Origin: an uncultured Gammaproteobacteria bacterium | GTDB taxonomy: Bacteria; Pseudomonadota; Gammaproteobacteria; JAADHQ01 | DNA length: 64,000 bases | Direction of reading: 5' to 3' | Assembly (NCBI GenBank): GCA_947258755.1 | Contig: CAMYJO010000012.1 | Span: forward strand, 63,994-127,993 | In this document: one piece after another, positions 27,365 through 36,507 of the stretch | How the letters are laid out: each line of letters starts with the position of its first letter | How positions within the stretch are numbered: position 1 is the first letter of the stretch | Translations under genes and position numbers: made by a program | Notes under the pieces: model-generated | What the model was told of the DNA's origin: nothing | The model's input: only the letters and a program-made list of their open reading frames with translations | Database searches by the model: none

Positions 27365-27604
27365 AAAGAGCTCAGAGATTTCAGTTATCAATGGGGTCTA
27401 TCAATGGGGTCAGACTCGATTGATTGCCGTCGATTGATGACATTGCAGGGTGCTCGAACATTAATAGTGGTGCGGATATCAATTCTGCAATCGCACAATA
27501 GAAAATGACAGATTATCATAATAGAATTAATTGGATTCAGGTCAGATCACAATTGTTGTTCATTTAGCCATAGAGTAGCCCCCTGTTTCTCTATGACTGA
27601 AGTT
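27365..27604. repeat. Intergenic region with diverged repeat traces
   Basis: GGGGTCAGAC (about 27411-27420) and GGTCAGATCACAATTGTT (27540-27557) resemble the GGTCAGAG and CAATTGTT parts of the RAYT-flanking repeat in forward orientation. They look like old, decayed solo copies. No gene is supported in these 240 nt. Confidence 0.5.
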
Positions 27605-28054
27605 TTACTCAGGACTAAAAGCACCACCAATATCAAATGGAATAGCAAAGACCTGGTTCTGGACGCTAAGTTTTCCGCTTAGGCGGTAGGCAAGGGTTGC
27701 CCCTTTCTTGTTTTGCAAATCTTGAATCTGCCGGGCGATACCAAACAGGGTTGTGGTGCCTGTTGCCTCGATCACGGCGTCACTGTATGCAGGGATGCTC
27801 GTTTCATGATTGCTCAGGCCGGTCATGAATTTCTTGCCATTAATTTCCAACGCAAAATGCATTCCGGTAATGGGCATGCTTTCAGGGTTAGGATTTTGTA
27901 CGCGAAATTTTAACTGATAGCGTTGCTCAAACAAGGTCGACTCAAGCAGGTTCAGGTTGACGAGATTGATGCTGGGGCTCTCCTTGAATTTGGTCAGGCT
28001 CGCGCAGCCAAGGAGTAGGCTTGAAATAATGATTAGTAGCGTTAGTTTTCTCAT
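27605..28054 (-). CDS. LEA14-like (LEA_2/WHy domain) lipoprotein
   Basis: This 149-residue protein has a lipobox ISSLLLGC, putting the lipid-modified cysteine at about residue 17. A single beta-sandwich domain follows, of the late-embryogenesis-abundant type 2 kind: NLLESTLFEQRYQLKFRVQNPNPESMPI and FALEINGKKFMTGLS. Such proteins are found in bacterial envelopes and are linked to stress tolerance; the molecular role is unclear. Confidence 0.8.
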   Translation of the reverse strand: MRKLTLLIIISSLLLGCASLTKFKESPSINLVNLNLLESTLFEQRYQLKFRVQNPNPESMPITGMHFALEINGKKFMTGLSNHETSIPAYSDAVIEATGTTTLFGIARQIQDLQNKKGATLAYRLSGKLSVQNQVFAIPFDIGGAFSPE

Positions 28055-28456
28055 GTACCTGATTTGATCTCAATTTCCGAATAATTGCAATCCTGATCTT
28101 GGCGTTTGTACTCTGTGTAGGGTATTCAATGGCGTCAGATACCTTGTTTTTATCCATTTACATGCATTAAATCTGGTAATAAATGTTGTGAATATTTCAC
28201 TGTATTTATTACTAATATCTCACAGAATGACTATGTTTTGTTTGTCATTAATACACAGTGAGCCTCGCTTAGACTTGAAATGTAGGGGTCGGGTGAAAAG
28301 TCTGGAGTGTTGAAATAATCATGGCAGCGAATGCGCGAGGGAATGTGATTAAGCTGTATCCTGATTACCTTAGCTATAGCTAGAATGCAGTTGAACCGCT
28401 TAGCTTTTTCCTGAGCGCCGCCTGAAAATACTGAATGATAATAGACAGGTGATGGT
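28055..28456. other. Intergenic region between LEA14 and beta-domain genes
   Basis: About 400 nt, AT-rich, with no credible gene on either strand. A short palindrome TTAGCTATAGCTA lies near 28370-28383 and TGAACCG near 28393 resembles an ECF -35 core, but no matching -10 was identified. Confidence 0.4.
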
Positions 28457-28723
28457 TTGATCGAATTTGGCAGCATCAGTGGTGTAGTATCAGATATTAC
28501 TGGCAGGGCTGTCGTCGACGCAGCAGTATTTATTGTTGGTGATTGCCCCGAGCACCCTGACATTCTCGTATTAACGGATATGAATGGCCATTATCTTCTC
28601 GACCATCTAGCAGGTGGATTATATATAGTGATGGTTTATGCAGAAGGGAAAAAACCGCTTAACGCCGAAATTGTTGTAGAGCCTGGTCATAATTCAAGAC
28701 TTGATTTTGTAATCAGTTACTAG
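28457..28723 (+). CDS. Small carboxypeptidase-regulatory-like (CNA-B type) beta-domain protein
   Basis: This 88-residue protein fits a single CarboxypepD_reg-like beta-sandwich: GSISGVVSDITGRAVVDAAVF, then DMNGHYLLDHLAGGLYIVMVYAEGKKP. No signal peptide is present in this reading, so its location is uncertain. The start is TTG, with AGGTGAT about 8 nt upstream; no in-frame ATG is close. Confidence 0.6.
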   Translation: MIEFGSISGVVSDITGRAVVDAAVFIVGDCPEHPDILVLTDMNGHYLLDHLAGGLYIVMVYAEGKKPLNAEIVVEPGHNSRLDFVISY

Positions 28724-28746
28724 TCGAACCTCCCAGGGCCATTTTC

Positions 28747-28851
28747 ATGGCCATGTTTCCAGAATTATACATCGTCCTTGCCCTTTGGCTGGCGCTGATA
28801 ATGTTAAAAATATCACATAAGCATAAGATATTATTGAGAAAAATGAATTAA
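28747..28851 (+). CDS. Possible 34-residue single-pass membrane peptide
   Basis: An ATG opens a 34-codon frame, MAMFPELYIVLALWLALIML, with one hydrophobic helix and a basic tail. It lies between the beta-domain gene and the ECF sigma gene. Size and composition fit a small membrane protein, but short hydrophobic frames also arise by chance. Confidence 0.35.
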   Translation: MAMFPELYIVLALWLALIMLKISHKHKILLRKMN

Positions 28852-28881
28852 CTTCTATGTGGTCAAAAATAATGGGAATAA

Positions 28882-29019
28882 ATGAGACGTATATGCATCT
28901 ATAGTACTGTTAATCTTTGTATCCTGGTTGCTGGCATAGTACTTATTTGCGGTTCGGTCACGAGCAGGCACGATCTTAAATGGAATAGTAAGACAGCAAA
29001 AAATCAGCAGGAGCGATAA
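28882..29019 (+). CDS. Possible 45-residue membrane peptide upstream of the ECF sigma gene
   Basis: The frame MRRICIYSTVNLCILVAGIV continues to a polar tail (SKTAKNQQER) and ends 6 nt before the sigma factor start. It has a positively charged N-terminus and one hydrophobic helix, like a small membrane or exported peptide. Its stop is close enough for translational coupling with the sigma gene. A weak GGGA precedes the start. Confidence 0.4.
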   Translation: MRRICIYSTVNLCILVAGIVLICGSVTSRHDLKWNSKTAKNQQER

Positions 29020-29025
29020 TAATAA

Positions 29026-29589
29026 ATGAAAGCCATACGGGCAGTCATCAATAGACGCCAGATAGCGAAGCAGTTTGAGCACTCATTAAAAAGAATGCAC
29101 TGCATTGCTATGTCCTGGGGATGTGAACCTGACCTCGCGCGTGATCTGGTCCAGGAAACCTTTCTGATCGCACTGGATAAACATAGTCAGCTGCGTGAGA
29201 GTAGTGCATTGGAGAGCTGGTTGATTAGTATCCTGGCCAATTGTCACAAGAGTTATATTCGCAAACATCGCAATACATGCTCTTTAGATGATCATGATGA
29301 GCTGCAGAGTATTGACCTCCCGGATAAGTTACTTGAACAGCAGAATACTGTTGCTCGTATTAATTATGCTATCAATCGTCTAAATGATGAGCATCGTAAG
29401 GTGTTGACGCTGGTTGATATGGAAGGCATGAGTTACACAGAAGTTTCCCGAATACTTGATATACGTGTTGGCACAGTCATGAGTCGCCTGTCACGTGCGC
29501 GCAAAAGGATGAAATCCTATCTTCGTGATGGTTTATTGCTGGCCGAGGGCAGTGATTCCTCAGCGGGGCCGGTAAGGAGGATTAAATGA
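29026..29589 (+). CDS. ECF (extracytoplasmic function) RNA polymerase sigma factor
   Basis: This 187-residue sigma-70 family protein has region 2 (DLARDLVQETFLIALDK ... SWLISILANCHKSYIRK, about residues 30-85) and region 4 (LNDEHRKVLTLVDMEGMSY ... VGTVMSRLSRARKRMK, about 115-170). It has no region 1 or 3, as usual for ECF factors. The next gene overlaps by 4 nt (ATGA) and encodes a membrane anti-sigma-like protein, the normal pairing. The controlled genes are not known; the exported protein downstream is a candidate. Confidence 0.92.
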   Translation: MKAIRAVINRRQIAKQFEHSLKRMHCIAMSWGCEPDLARDLVQETFLIALDKHSQLRESSALESWLISILANCHKSYIRKHRNTCSLDDHDELQSIDLPDKLLEQQNTVARINYAINRLNDEHRKVLTLVDMEGMSYTEVSRILDIRVGTVMSRLSRARKRMKSYLRDGLLLAEGSDSSAGPVRRIK

Positions 29590-30299
29590 AAGGCGGGAAG
29601 AGTTTATCTGAAGAAATTCTGAATGCATTTGTTGATAATGAGCTGGACGCAGCTGAGCGTCGGCGAATTTTTGAATTATTGCACCAGGATCCTTTATTAG
29701 CACAGCGGGTATGTGAATTGACACACATGAAGGAACTGGTTAAGGCGGCACGCCCGGATATGGCAGCATCATCGGCACCTTACAAGCAACGTCATTGCAA
29801 CAGGTACGTTTTTACTTCTGCGGCGATGTTCCTTATCGTCCTGGGTGTCGCTTCCATGACATTCTTATTCGATCGCACACCCGTCCATTCGAACATGGAC
29901 AGTACCCTGCAAGCTATCATCGAAAGTCCTGCGGATGAAATCAAGGTGGTCATGCAGATCACACAAAACGACCAGGTAGCCATCGATCGATTATTAAAAC
30001 GTGCCGAGTATCTGGTCAGTATGGGTTCGCAACTAGAAAGGCCCGTGCGTATCGAGGTCGTGGCCTATGGCCCGGGCTTGTCGATGTTGCGCTCCGATCA
30101 ATCACCTTATGCCGAGCGCATTATGCATCTGCATAAGCGCTATGACAATTTGCTATTTGTTGCCTGTCAGGAAACGCTGCAAAAGCAACAGCAGGGTAAG
30201 TCGCCCGTTCGTTTATTGCAGGGTGTCATGGTTGCTCCTACGGGGAAAGGCGAAGTCAGATTGCGACGCTCACAGGGCTGGTCAATAATCAATACCTAA
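29586..30299 (+). CDS. Membrane anti-sigma factor-like protein with C-terminal DsrE-like domain
   Basis: This 237-residue protein begins with an anti-sigma-like helical region (LSEEILNAFVDNELDAAERR, residues about 7-55) without a clear zinc-binding HxxxCxxC. One membrane helix follows (FTSAAMFLIVLGVASMTFLF, about 77-97). The outer part, about 118-237, matches the DsrE/COG1416 pattern: EVVAYGPGLSML, SPYAERIMHL, FVACQETL, LLQGV and QGW near the end. DsrE-type folds usually act in sulfur-relay chemistry; here the domain would lie outside the membrane and could sense a signal. The retained cysteine is in VACQETL. Confidence 0.82.
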   Translation: MKGGKSLSEEILNAFVDNELDAAERRRIFELLHQDPLLAQRVCELTHMKELVKAARPDMAASSAPYKQRHCNRYVFTSAAMFLIVLGVASMTFLFDRTPVHSNMDSTLQAIIESPADEIKVVMQITQNDQVAIDRLLKRAEYLVSMGSQLERPVRIEVVAYGPGLSMLRSDQSPYAERIMHLHKRYDNLLFVACQETLQKQQQGKSPVRLLQGVMVAPTGKGEVRLRRSQGWSIINT

Positions 30300-30456
30300 T
30301 GACTTTAGCGTGTCTGTTGTAGATCGGAGTGGCGACTGGATGCAAAAACATTTCATCGTAAATAGATCATTATCATAAACAGGGTAGAGGAGGAAGCTAG
30401 CGCGGTATTCGACAGGTAGTATCAAATAACCAAAAAATCTACAAGGAGTCATCGAT

Positions 30457-31728
30457 ATGAAATTACACAGTCCAAAAACCAAGCGGTCATGTTTCAGCTT
30501 ACTGCTACTGGCGAGTGTCGTCTTTGTCAGTAGCCATGCCATGGCCGGTGTTAAAAGAATTCATATGCAAATTATCAGTGCGCCGGTCGTACCTAATGGT
30601 ATCACAGCCTATGAGCCTGCCGAGTTTAATGTATTGCTGCGTCGTAGCGGTGTACCTGCACATAAAGCCATGGACCCGAAAGTATTTGGTTTACAAATTC
30701 CGGCGGGCGGGCGTATGGAAGTGGAACTGGATGGTTCGTTTATCGCCAATCCCGATTTCTCGGAGCCGGAACCGGCTGTACCATTGTTCAAGCCCGCTCG
30801 TAATATCATCCTGACTACCGGGCCACAGAACCCGGTCAAGCCTAATACGGAAATGGTCTCCGGAGGTTTCTGGGGGGTGTCATTCGATCAGGCGGCTAAC
30901 CCGTATCTGGTGACGGTATTCCCGCGCTGCGGTGATGCTGTGACATGTAATAACCTCGATGCCAAACACCCGGGTGGTCTGAATGGGGAACGTGCGCGTG
31001 CACTGGGATTCAAGGTGATTCATGTGCGCCCCAACGATAAAGGCCAGAAGCATGAGACGACTCCGTTCTATAATGGACCGGCCGGTAGCGTCGGTATCAT
31101 TTATGTTCGTATCTATGATGCGGACTCTGCGTTGGTGGCAAGAGGCTCAGCGAGTGTTGTTTTTCGCGCCCAGGTGGGTGCACAGGTGCATTTGACCAAC
31201 GCCGCTGCCCGTGATGATGATTCGGTCGTCTCGCTGACCAATTTCCAGCGTGTGGCACCAGGTACCGTCCTTGATGGTACCGCTATCCCGAGTGGTGGCT
31301 CCTTCGATGGCGGCGCGCCCTATGCACCACAATTCCTGTTGTTCGAAAATTTCGGTAAACACGATGCCGATCAATACCCGACAGGAGATGTTAAGCCAGG
31401 CCCTGGGGATGATTCCTATATCAAGTTTCCCGGTATCGGCGGTGTTACCGTAGTGCCATCACCGCACAACCCTCGCTTTGCTCGATTGGTGCAGGATGGA
31501 CACAAAACCATCGGCTGGGTAACTATGATGGGAACGGGAAAAGGGACGGGCGCGGCCATACTAGGCAACAGTGAACCGACCGAGGCCTCGGATGATGCCA
31601 ATGGCAGTCTGCTGTTCATACCTGTTAAGGTCGGTCGTGTCCCAGGCAAGTACAGGGTCATTGTCAATCTGAAAGGTGGTGGTAAGGCGGTTAACACGAT
31701 TGTCGTGGACAGACGCAGGTACTGGTAG
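30457..31728 (+). CDS. Exported protein of unknown function downstream of the ECF module
   Basis: This 423-residue protein has a clear signal peptide (FSLLLLASVVFVSSHAMA, cleavage near residue 31). The mature part is rich in glycine, proline and asparagine and looks beta-rich; no known domain or catalytic motif is recognised. AAGGAG precedes the ATG. It lies 157 nt after the anti-sigma gene and is followed by a strong terminator, so it may be in the same regulon. Confidence 0.7.
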   Translation: MKLHSPKTKRSCFSLLLLASVVFVSSHAMAGVKRIHMQIISAPVVPNGITAYEPAEFNVLLRRSGVPAHKAMDPKVFGLQIPAGGRMEVELDGSFIANPDFSEPEPAVPLFKPARNIILTTGPQNPVKPNTEMVSGGFWGVSFDQAANPYLVTVFPRCGDAVTCNNLDAKHPGGLNGERARALGFKVIHVRPNDKGQKHETTPFYNGPAGSVGIIYVRIYDADSALVARGSASVVFRAQVGAQVHLTNAAARDDDSVVSLTNFQRVAPGTVLDGTAIPSGGSFDGGAPYAPQFLLFENFGKHDADQYPTGDVKPGPGDDSYIKFPGIGGVTVVPSPHNPRFARLVQDGHKTIGWVTMMGTGKGTGAAILGNSEPTEASDDANGSLLFIPVKVGRVPGKYRVIVNLKGGGKAVNTIVVDRRRYW

Positions 31729-31759
31729 TCATATACCTACATGATCTTTAAAAAGTTTC

Positions 31760-31797
31760 ATCCCCTGTCGTGTCTAGCATGGCAGGGGATTTTTTTT
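31760..31797 (+). terminator. Rho-independent terminator after the exported-protein gene
   Basis: ATCCCCTG (31760-31767) pairs with CAGGGGAT (31783-31790), followed by a run of T residues to 31797. Confidence 0.88.
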
Positions 31798-31838
31798 ACT
31801 TGATCAGAATTTATTGTTGTTCAGAAACGGATAATGTT

Positions 31839-33527
31839 TCAAGATTGTCGGGTTACATCGACCAGTAGTTTCAGTCGTTGCCCCGGCTGCAGGTATTTAC
31901 CAGCAGGCAGGCGATTCCATCGACGCAATTGCTTTACGGTCACACTGAATTTATTCGAGATCAATGCGAGTGAGTCACCACGTCGAACGGTATAGTGTAT
32001 CGTGCGCACCGTGGCTGCGGGTAGCTTGCGCTGGTAGGGTGAAGTATTTGTATGCTTTTTGCCTGAGCGCGTCCACAGGACCAGTTTTTTCCCAGGCTTC
32101 AATGTATCGCCCGGTGCCATGCCATTCCATCTTGCCAATGTTTTTATGCTGACCTTATATTTTTTTGACAGGTCCCAGAAGGTGTCTCCATTGCTGACGG
32201 TAATGATCTTTTTATGCCCTTTACCCTGACGGGCCAGGCGTGATGCCGTGCGTTGTTTGTCGGTTAAGGTGTAGTCGCTCAGTGTCTTCTGTGCTACCGG
32301 GATCAACAGGTGTTTGCCCTGACGTATGCGGTTATTGTTGAGTTGATTAACGCTGCTCAGCAACTTCACAGTCGTTTGATAACGCTTTGCTATATGACTC
32401 AGGGTTTCGCCTGATTTGATTTTGTGTCGCTTCCATTGTACGAATTTTTCCTTCGGAGTATTCGCGAGGCCTTCGCGAAACAGGTTTTCCTTTTCGACCG
32501 GAATGAGTAGTTTGTGTTTTTTGTCCGGTGCGGTCGCCCAGCGATTGAAGGCCGGGTTCAGACGATAAACATCTTCGATGGACATGTCGGCGAGTTTGGC
32601 CACCAGGGCCAGGTCTATTTGCGAAGCCGTTTCGACTTCGACGACGCGGGGTTCATTCAAGATGGGTTTCAAGCTGATGTTATAGTGTTCCGGTTTGGCG
32701 ATGATCTTACTAATGGCCAGCAACTTGGGTACGTAGGCCTCGGTTTCATCGGGCAGGTCCAGATGCCAGAAGTCGATCGGCAGGCCTTTTTTCTTGTTCT
32801 TGCGAATCGCGCGCCAGACATTGCCGGAACCGGAGTTGTAGGCTGCCAGGGCCAGTAACCAGTCGCCATTGAGGCGTTTGTGTAATGACTCAAGGTAATT
32901 CAGTGCCGCGTTTGTTGAAGCAACGATGTCGCGACGGCCGTCATACCACCAGTCCTGTTCGAGTCCGTACATGCGTCCGGTGCCAGGGATAAACTGCCAG
33001 ATGCCGGCTGCACGACCATGTGAATAGGCGAAAGGTTGAAAGGCGCTTTCGACGATTGGCAGTAAGGCGATTTCAGCGGGCATGTTTCTTTCATCGATCT
33101 GTTCCATGATCAGGTGCAGGAAGGGCTCGGCACGATCAACTACCCGATCAATATAGTGTTGGTGACGGCTGTAGTTCTTGATATGTATGGCCACCCGTTG
33201 ATGCTCGCTGAGTTCCTCAAGTTGCATACCTTGTCTCAGGCGTTTCCATAGGTCGGTTTCATCGGCCTTTTCAAAATGGGGAATATTCTCGACCGGAGCA
33301 TTGCCGCTAGAATGCGTAGAGGTTGTGATGATCTCTGTGGCCGGCGTTGCAGTATCCGATGCTGGAGTTAAATGGGTGTTGGCCGTGTTGAGCTCAGGCA
33401 CGTTAACCGCACTGGTTAGCGGTGTGCTGTTATCTGATTTGAAAATATGCGTATTACAGGCACTGGTCGTGACCAATAGTGCCAATAAGATTATCCAGAC
33501 TGTATGCATGCCTTTTTTATGAATCAT
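31839..33527 (-). CDS. mltD: Membrane-bound lytic murein transglycosylase D with three LysM domains
   Basis: This 562-residue lipoprotein has lipobox VTTSAC (cysteine at about residue 24). The SLT domain has its catalytic glutamate in PIVESAFQP, the GIWQFIPGTGR signature and AAYNSGSGNV (about residues 135-290). Three LysM peptidoglycan-binding repeats lie near 374-420, 440-485 and 510-555. It cleaves the glycan strand of murein to 1,6-anhydro ends. It lies 21 nt after gloB, as in E. coli. Confidence 0.94.
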   Translation of the reverse strand: MIHKKGMHTVWIILLALLVTTSACNTHIFKSDNSTPLTSAVNVPELNTANTHLTPASDTATPATEIITTSTHSSGNAPVENIPHFEKADETDLWKRLRQGMQLEELSEHQRVAIHIKNYSRHQHYIDRVVDRAEPFLHLIMEQIDERNMPAEIALLPIVESAFQPFAYSHGRAAGIWQFIPGTGRMYGLEQDWWYDGRRDIVASTNAALNYLESLHKRLNGDWLLALAAYNSGSGNVWRAIRKNKKKGLPIDFWHLDLPDETEAYVPKLLAISKIIAKPEHYNISLKPILNEPRVVEVETASQIDLALVAKLADMSIEDVYRLNPAFNRWATAPDKKHKLLIPVEKENLFREGLANTPKEKFVQWKRHKIKSGETLSHIAKRYQTTVKLLSSVNQLNNNRIRQGKHLLIPVAQKTLSDYTLTDKQRTASRLARQGKGHKKIITVSNGDTFWDLSKKYKVSIKTLARWNGMAPGDTLKPGKKLVLWTRSGKKHTNTSPYQRKLPAATVRTIHYTVRRGDSLALISNKFSVTVKQLRRWNRLPAGKYLQPGQRLKLLVDVTRQS

Positions 33528-33548
33528 GATTTTTATTCTTGATCGTTA

Positions 33549-34322
33549 TTAATCGAGCGTGTCTTTCCAATGCCGTACTATAGCAAATGTGTCGGCACCT
33601 GATTGTAAACGCTTTAGAGAGAAATTTTCTGCTGCCTTGATCACATTGGGTAGATGGCAGCGTAAAAACGGGTTTGTGGACTTTTCCAGCGATAATGGCG
33701 CCGGAACGGTGGCCAGGCCCTGATTTCGTGCCTTCAGGGTCTGCTGCAGGCGTTGTTCCAGCGCAGGGCTATCCGGCTCCACAACCTTAGCAAATTTAAG
33801 GTTATCTAGGGTGTACTCATGCGCGCAATAGACCTGGGTGTCATCAGGCAAGGCGGCGATTTTCTGTAAGGATTGATACATCTGTTCGGCCGTGCCTTCG
33901 AACAGGCGACCACAGCCTGCAGTAAACAGGGTATCGCCACAGAACAGTGATTTCTGGCTGTAATAGGCGATGTGTCCACGCGTATGCCCGGGTACCTCGA
34001 TGACATCGAACACACAGTCCAGCGCATCTATCGCGACTTGCTCACCTTCACCGACAGGGTGGCTGATGGCACTGATGTTTTCGTTGGCGGGGCCGTACAC
34101 CGGTACCGGGTAGTCCTGAAGCAGTCTGTGTATGCCGCCAATATGGTCGCCATGGTGATGGGTCACAAGGATGGCAACAGGGATATAGCCCTCACTGGCA
34201 ATAGCCGCCAGCACCGGTCGTGCATCACCGGGATCGACGATGACGATATGCGGATCATTTTCCTTATGAATCAACCAGATATAGTTATCATCAAAGGCGG
34301 GTACATAACTGACCTTAATCAT
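33549..34322 (-). CDS. gloB: Hydroxyacylglutathione hydrolase (glyoxalase II)
   Basis: This 257-residue metallo-beta-lactamase-fold enzyme has the metal site THHHGDH (about residues 53-59), further ligands in VPGHTRGHI and FCGDTLFTAGCGRLFEG, and a C-terminal glyoxalase II domain ending NPFLRC. It hydrolyses S-lactoylglutathione in methylglyoxal detoxification. It is divergent from the methyltransferase gene and upstream of mltD. Confidence 0.95.
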   Translation of the reverse strand: MIKVSYVPAFDDNYIWLIHKENDPHIVIVDPGDARPVLAAIASEGYIPVAILVTHHHGDHIGGIHRLLQDYPVPVYGPANENISAISHPVGEGEQVAIDALDCVFDVIEVPGHTRGHIAYYSQKSLFCGDTLFTAGCGRLFEGTAEQMYQSLQKIAALPDDTQVYCAHEYTLDNLKFAKVVEPDSPALEQRLQQTLKARNQGLATVPAPLSLEKSTNPFLRCHLPNVIKAAENFSLKRLQSGADTFAIVRHWKDTLD

Positions 34323-34421
34323 CCCTGTATCGTGTCAGTTCTTGTCTTTGTGGTCAATATCCCTGGCCGCGAACTGTGTGTGAGTGATCGCAACAGGGAG
34401 TGGATATGATATCCTTAATGG

Positions 34422-35198
34422 ATGAGTGAAGGTGTGGGTACAGACGATATATTTCAGCGTGATCAGCAGTTATCAGACTGGTACCGTACCGACCTCGGGC
34501 AATTGCTGGCTGCGGACGAGCAACAGGAACTGGATGCAGTGCTACCGGATCTGTTCGGTTATCACCTGTTGCAATTGGGCTCGGCCGGCCCGTCATTATT
34601 ATCTGCCAGTCGCATCCTGCATAAGGTGGTTCTCGATGGGCAGGAAAAATCCACTGATTACCCGTCGCAGATCATGGGTCTGTCCGAACATTTACCGATC
34701 CAGGCAGATTGCGTGGATGCGGTGTTATTACACCATTCGCTCGATTTGGCTACGGATCCGCGCCAGGTGTTGCGTGAAGTGGAACGTATTCTGGTGCCGG
34801 AGGGTCATCTGATAATCCTCGGCTTTAATCCGCATAGCCTGTGGGGCATGCGTCGCTTGCTCAGCTTTCGTCGTCAGGACGTGCCCTGGGGCAGGGGGTT
34901 TTTACCGGTAAAAAGAATCAAGGACTGGCTGACCCTGCTCGACTTCGATATATCCATGATACGATACCGTTTTTTTCGACCGCCGATGGGGCGTAAGGCC
35001 ATGGCCGATAAATTACGTTTTATGGAGACCTGGGGCCAGAAATGGTGGCCGGTACTCGGCGGCGTGTATCTGATCGTTGCCAAGAAAAAGGTGGCGACGC
35101 TGACGCCGATTAAACCACGTTGGCGACCACAGCGCAGTATAGTAGCCGGCCTCAGTGATGCCGCATCAAGGAGCCGTAACGCCGATGTCCAGGGTTGA
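34422..35198 (+). CDS. SAM-dependent methyltransferase (YafS-like)
   Basis: This 258-residue class I methyltransferase-like protein has the acidic turn and motif [29 protein letters not shown] (about residues 102-130), followed by [18 protein letters not shown]. The typical glycine-rich motif I is weak. Its place between gloB and rnhA matches yafS of E. coli. The substrate is unknown. It overlaps the start of rnhA by 14 nt. Confidence 0.82.
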   Translation: MSEGVGTDDIFQRDQQLSDWYRTDLGQLLAADEQQELDAVLPDLFGYHLLQLGSAGPSLLSASRILHKVVLDGQEKSTDYPSQIMGLSEHLPIQADCVDAVLLHHSLDLATDPRQVLREVERILVPEGHLIILGFNPHSLWGMRRLLSFRRQDVPWGRGFLPVKRIKDWLTLLDFDISMIRYRFFRPPMGRKAMADKLRFMETWGQKWWPVLGGVYLIVAKKKVATLTPIKPRWRPQRSIVAGLSDAASRSRNADVQG

Positions 35199-35625
35199 AA
35201 TATTTACTGATGGTGCCTGCCGCGGCAACCCAGGTCCCGGAGGTTGGGGGGCCATGCTTCGTTTCAATGGTACAGAGAAGCATTTGTATGGTTCGGATGC
35301 CGAGACCACCAATAACCGCATGGAATTGATGGCCGCTATCGTTGCCCTCGAGTCGCTCAAACGTCAATGCGATGTGGATTTGACGACGGATTCACAATAC
35401 GTCATGAAGGGCATCAGTGAATGGATTGAAGGCTGGAAAAAGCGCAACTGGAAGACGGCCGCGCGCAAACCGGTCAAGAATGTCGATCTGTGGCAGCGCC
35501 TTGATAAGGCCGTTGCACAACATAATGTTGAATGGCATTGGGTCAGGGGACACACCGGCCACCCCGAGAATGAATTGGCCGATCAGTTGGCCAACCAGGC
35601 GATTGATGAAATGCTGGCTAGCTAA
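35185..35625 (+). CDS. rnhA: Ribonuclease HI
   Basis: This 146-residue enzyme has the catalytic acidic residues in [19 protein letters not shown] (Asp), [10 protein letters not shown] (Glu), TTDSQYV (Asp) and the [10 protein letters not shown] region near the C-terminus (Asp). It cleaves RNA in RNA-DNA hybrids. I chose the ATG at 35185, preceded by AAGGAG, over an upstream in-frame ATG at 35155. Confidence 0.95.
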   Translation: MSRVEIFTDGACRGNPGPGGWGAMLRFNGTEKHLYGSDAETTNNRMELMAAIVALESLKRQCDVDLTTDSQYVMKGISEWIEGWKKRNWKTAARKPVKNVDLWQRLDKAVAQHNVEWHWVRGHTGHPENELADQLANQAIDEMLAS

Positions 35626-35650
35626 ATCAGGTCAATAAAGAGGAACCGAG

Positions 35651-36358
35651 ATGCGACAGATAGTACTGGATACTGAAACCACCGGCCTGGAACCCCGTCA
35701 GGGTCATCGGATAATCGAGATCGGTTGTGTCGAGGTGCTTGATCGTAAGTTGACCGGTAATCACTACCATCAGTATATCCAACCCGATCGTGATATTGAT
35801 GCAGGTGCCATCGAAGTACACGGTATTACCAATGAATTCCTTGCAGATAAACCTCGATTTGAAGATATCGTTGACGATTTCCTGACCTTTATCAAAGGCG
35901 CAGAGCTGGTCATCCATAACGCCCCATTTGACGTGGGCTTCATTGATCATGAGCTAGGCATGCTGAAGCCGGTCCCTGGGACAGTAAGCGGTTTATGTAG
36001 CGTGCTGGACACCTTGCAACTGGCCAGGCAAATGCATCCCGGGCAACGCAATAGCCTGGATGCGTTGTGCAAGCGTTATGATATAGATAATTCACAGCGC
36101 GAAAAACATGGCGCCTTACTCGACTCCGAGATACTTGCTGATGTCTACCTGGCGATGACCGGTGGCCAGGTCAGTCTTGGCCTCGGTATGTCACAGGAAC
36201 AGGAGCATGAGCATAGCGAAGAGATAGTGCGCCTGGATGAGCAGCGCAAACCCCTGCGGGTCATACGCGCCAGCGCGGATGAAGTCGCGGAGCATGAACA
36301 ATACCTGCAGCATCTCGACAAGAGTAGTGATGGCCAGTGTGTCTGGAGCGCTGAATAG
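35651..36358 (+). CDS. dnaQ: DNA polymerase III epsilon subunit (3'-5' exonuclease)
   Basis: This 235-residue DEDDh exonuclease has motif Exo I in VLDTETTGLEP, Exo II in VIHNAPFDVGFIDHE and Exo III with the histidine in EKHGALLDSEILADVY (about residue 155). It proofreads replication errors. The tail after residue 185 is the polymerase alpha-binding region. It follows rnhA by 25 nt. Confidence 0.95.
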   Translation: MRQIVLDTETTGLEPRQGHRIIEIGCVEVLDRKLTGNHYHQYIQPDRDIDAGAIEVHGITNEFLADKPRFEDIVDDFLTFIKGAELVIHNAPFDVGFIDHELGMLKPVPGTVSGLCSVLDTLQLARQMHPGQRNSLDALCKRYDIDNSQREKHGALLDSEILADVYLAMTGGQVSLGLGMSQEQEHEHSEEIVRLDEQRKPLRVIRASADEVAEHEQYLQHLDKSSDGQCVWSAE

Positions 36359-36507
36359 TACACAAGCACTTCATTTTTTAATTGTGACGTTTACAAATCT
36401 ATCTCTGTTGGCCACGCCTGAATCCTGATTTTCCAAGCCTGCAAGCAGTGTCACAGACGCTGAATTTTGTTAGAATGTGCCATTATTAATTCGAATTTCA
36501 GGTTCAC

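Noticed and set aside
27421-27500. Possible remnant of an aminotransferase C-terminus (NINSGADINSAIAQ frame)
   Set aside because: The resemblance to the end of the aminotransferase at 22860 is only a few residues with an in-frame stop close upstream, too short to claim.
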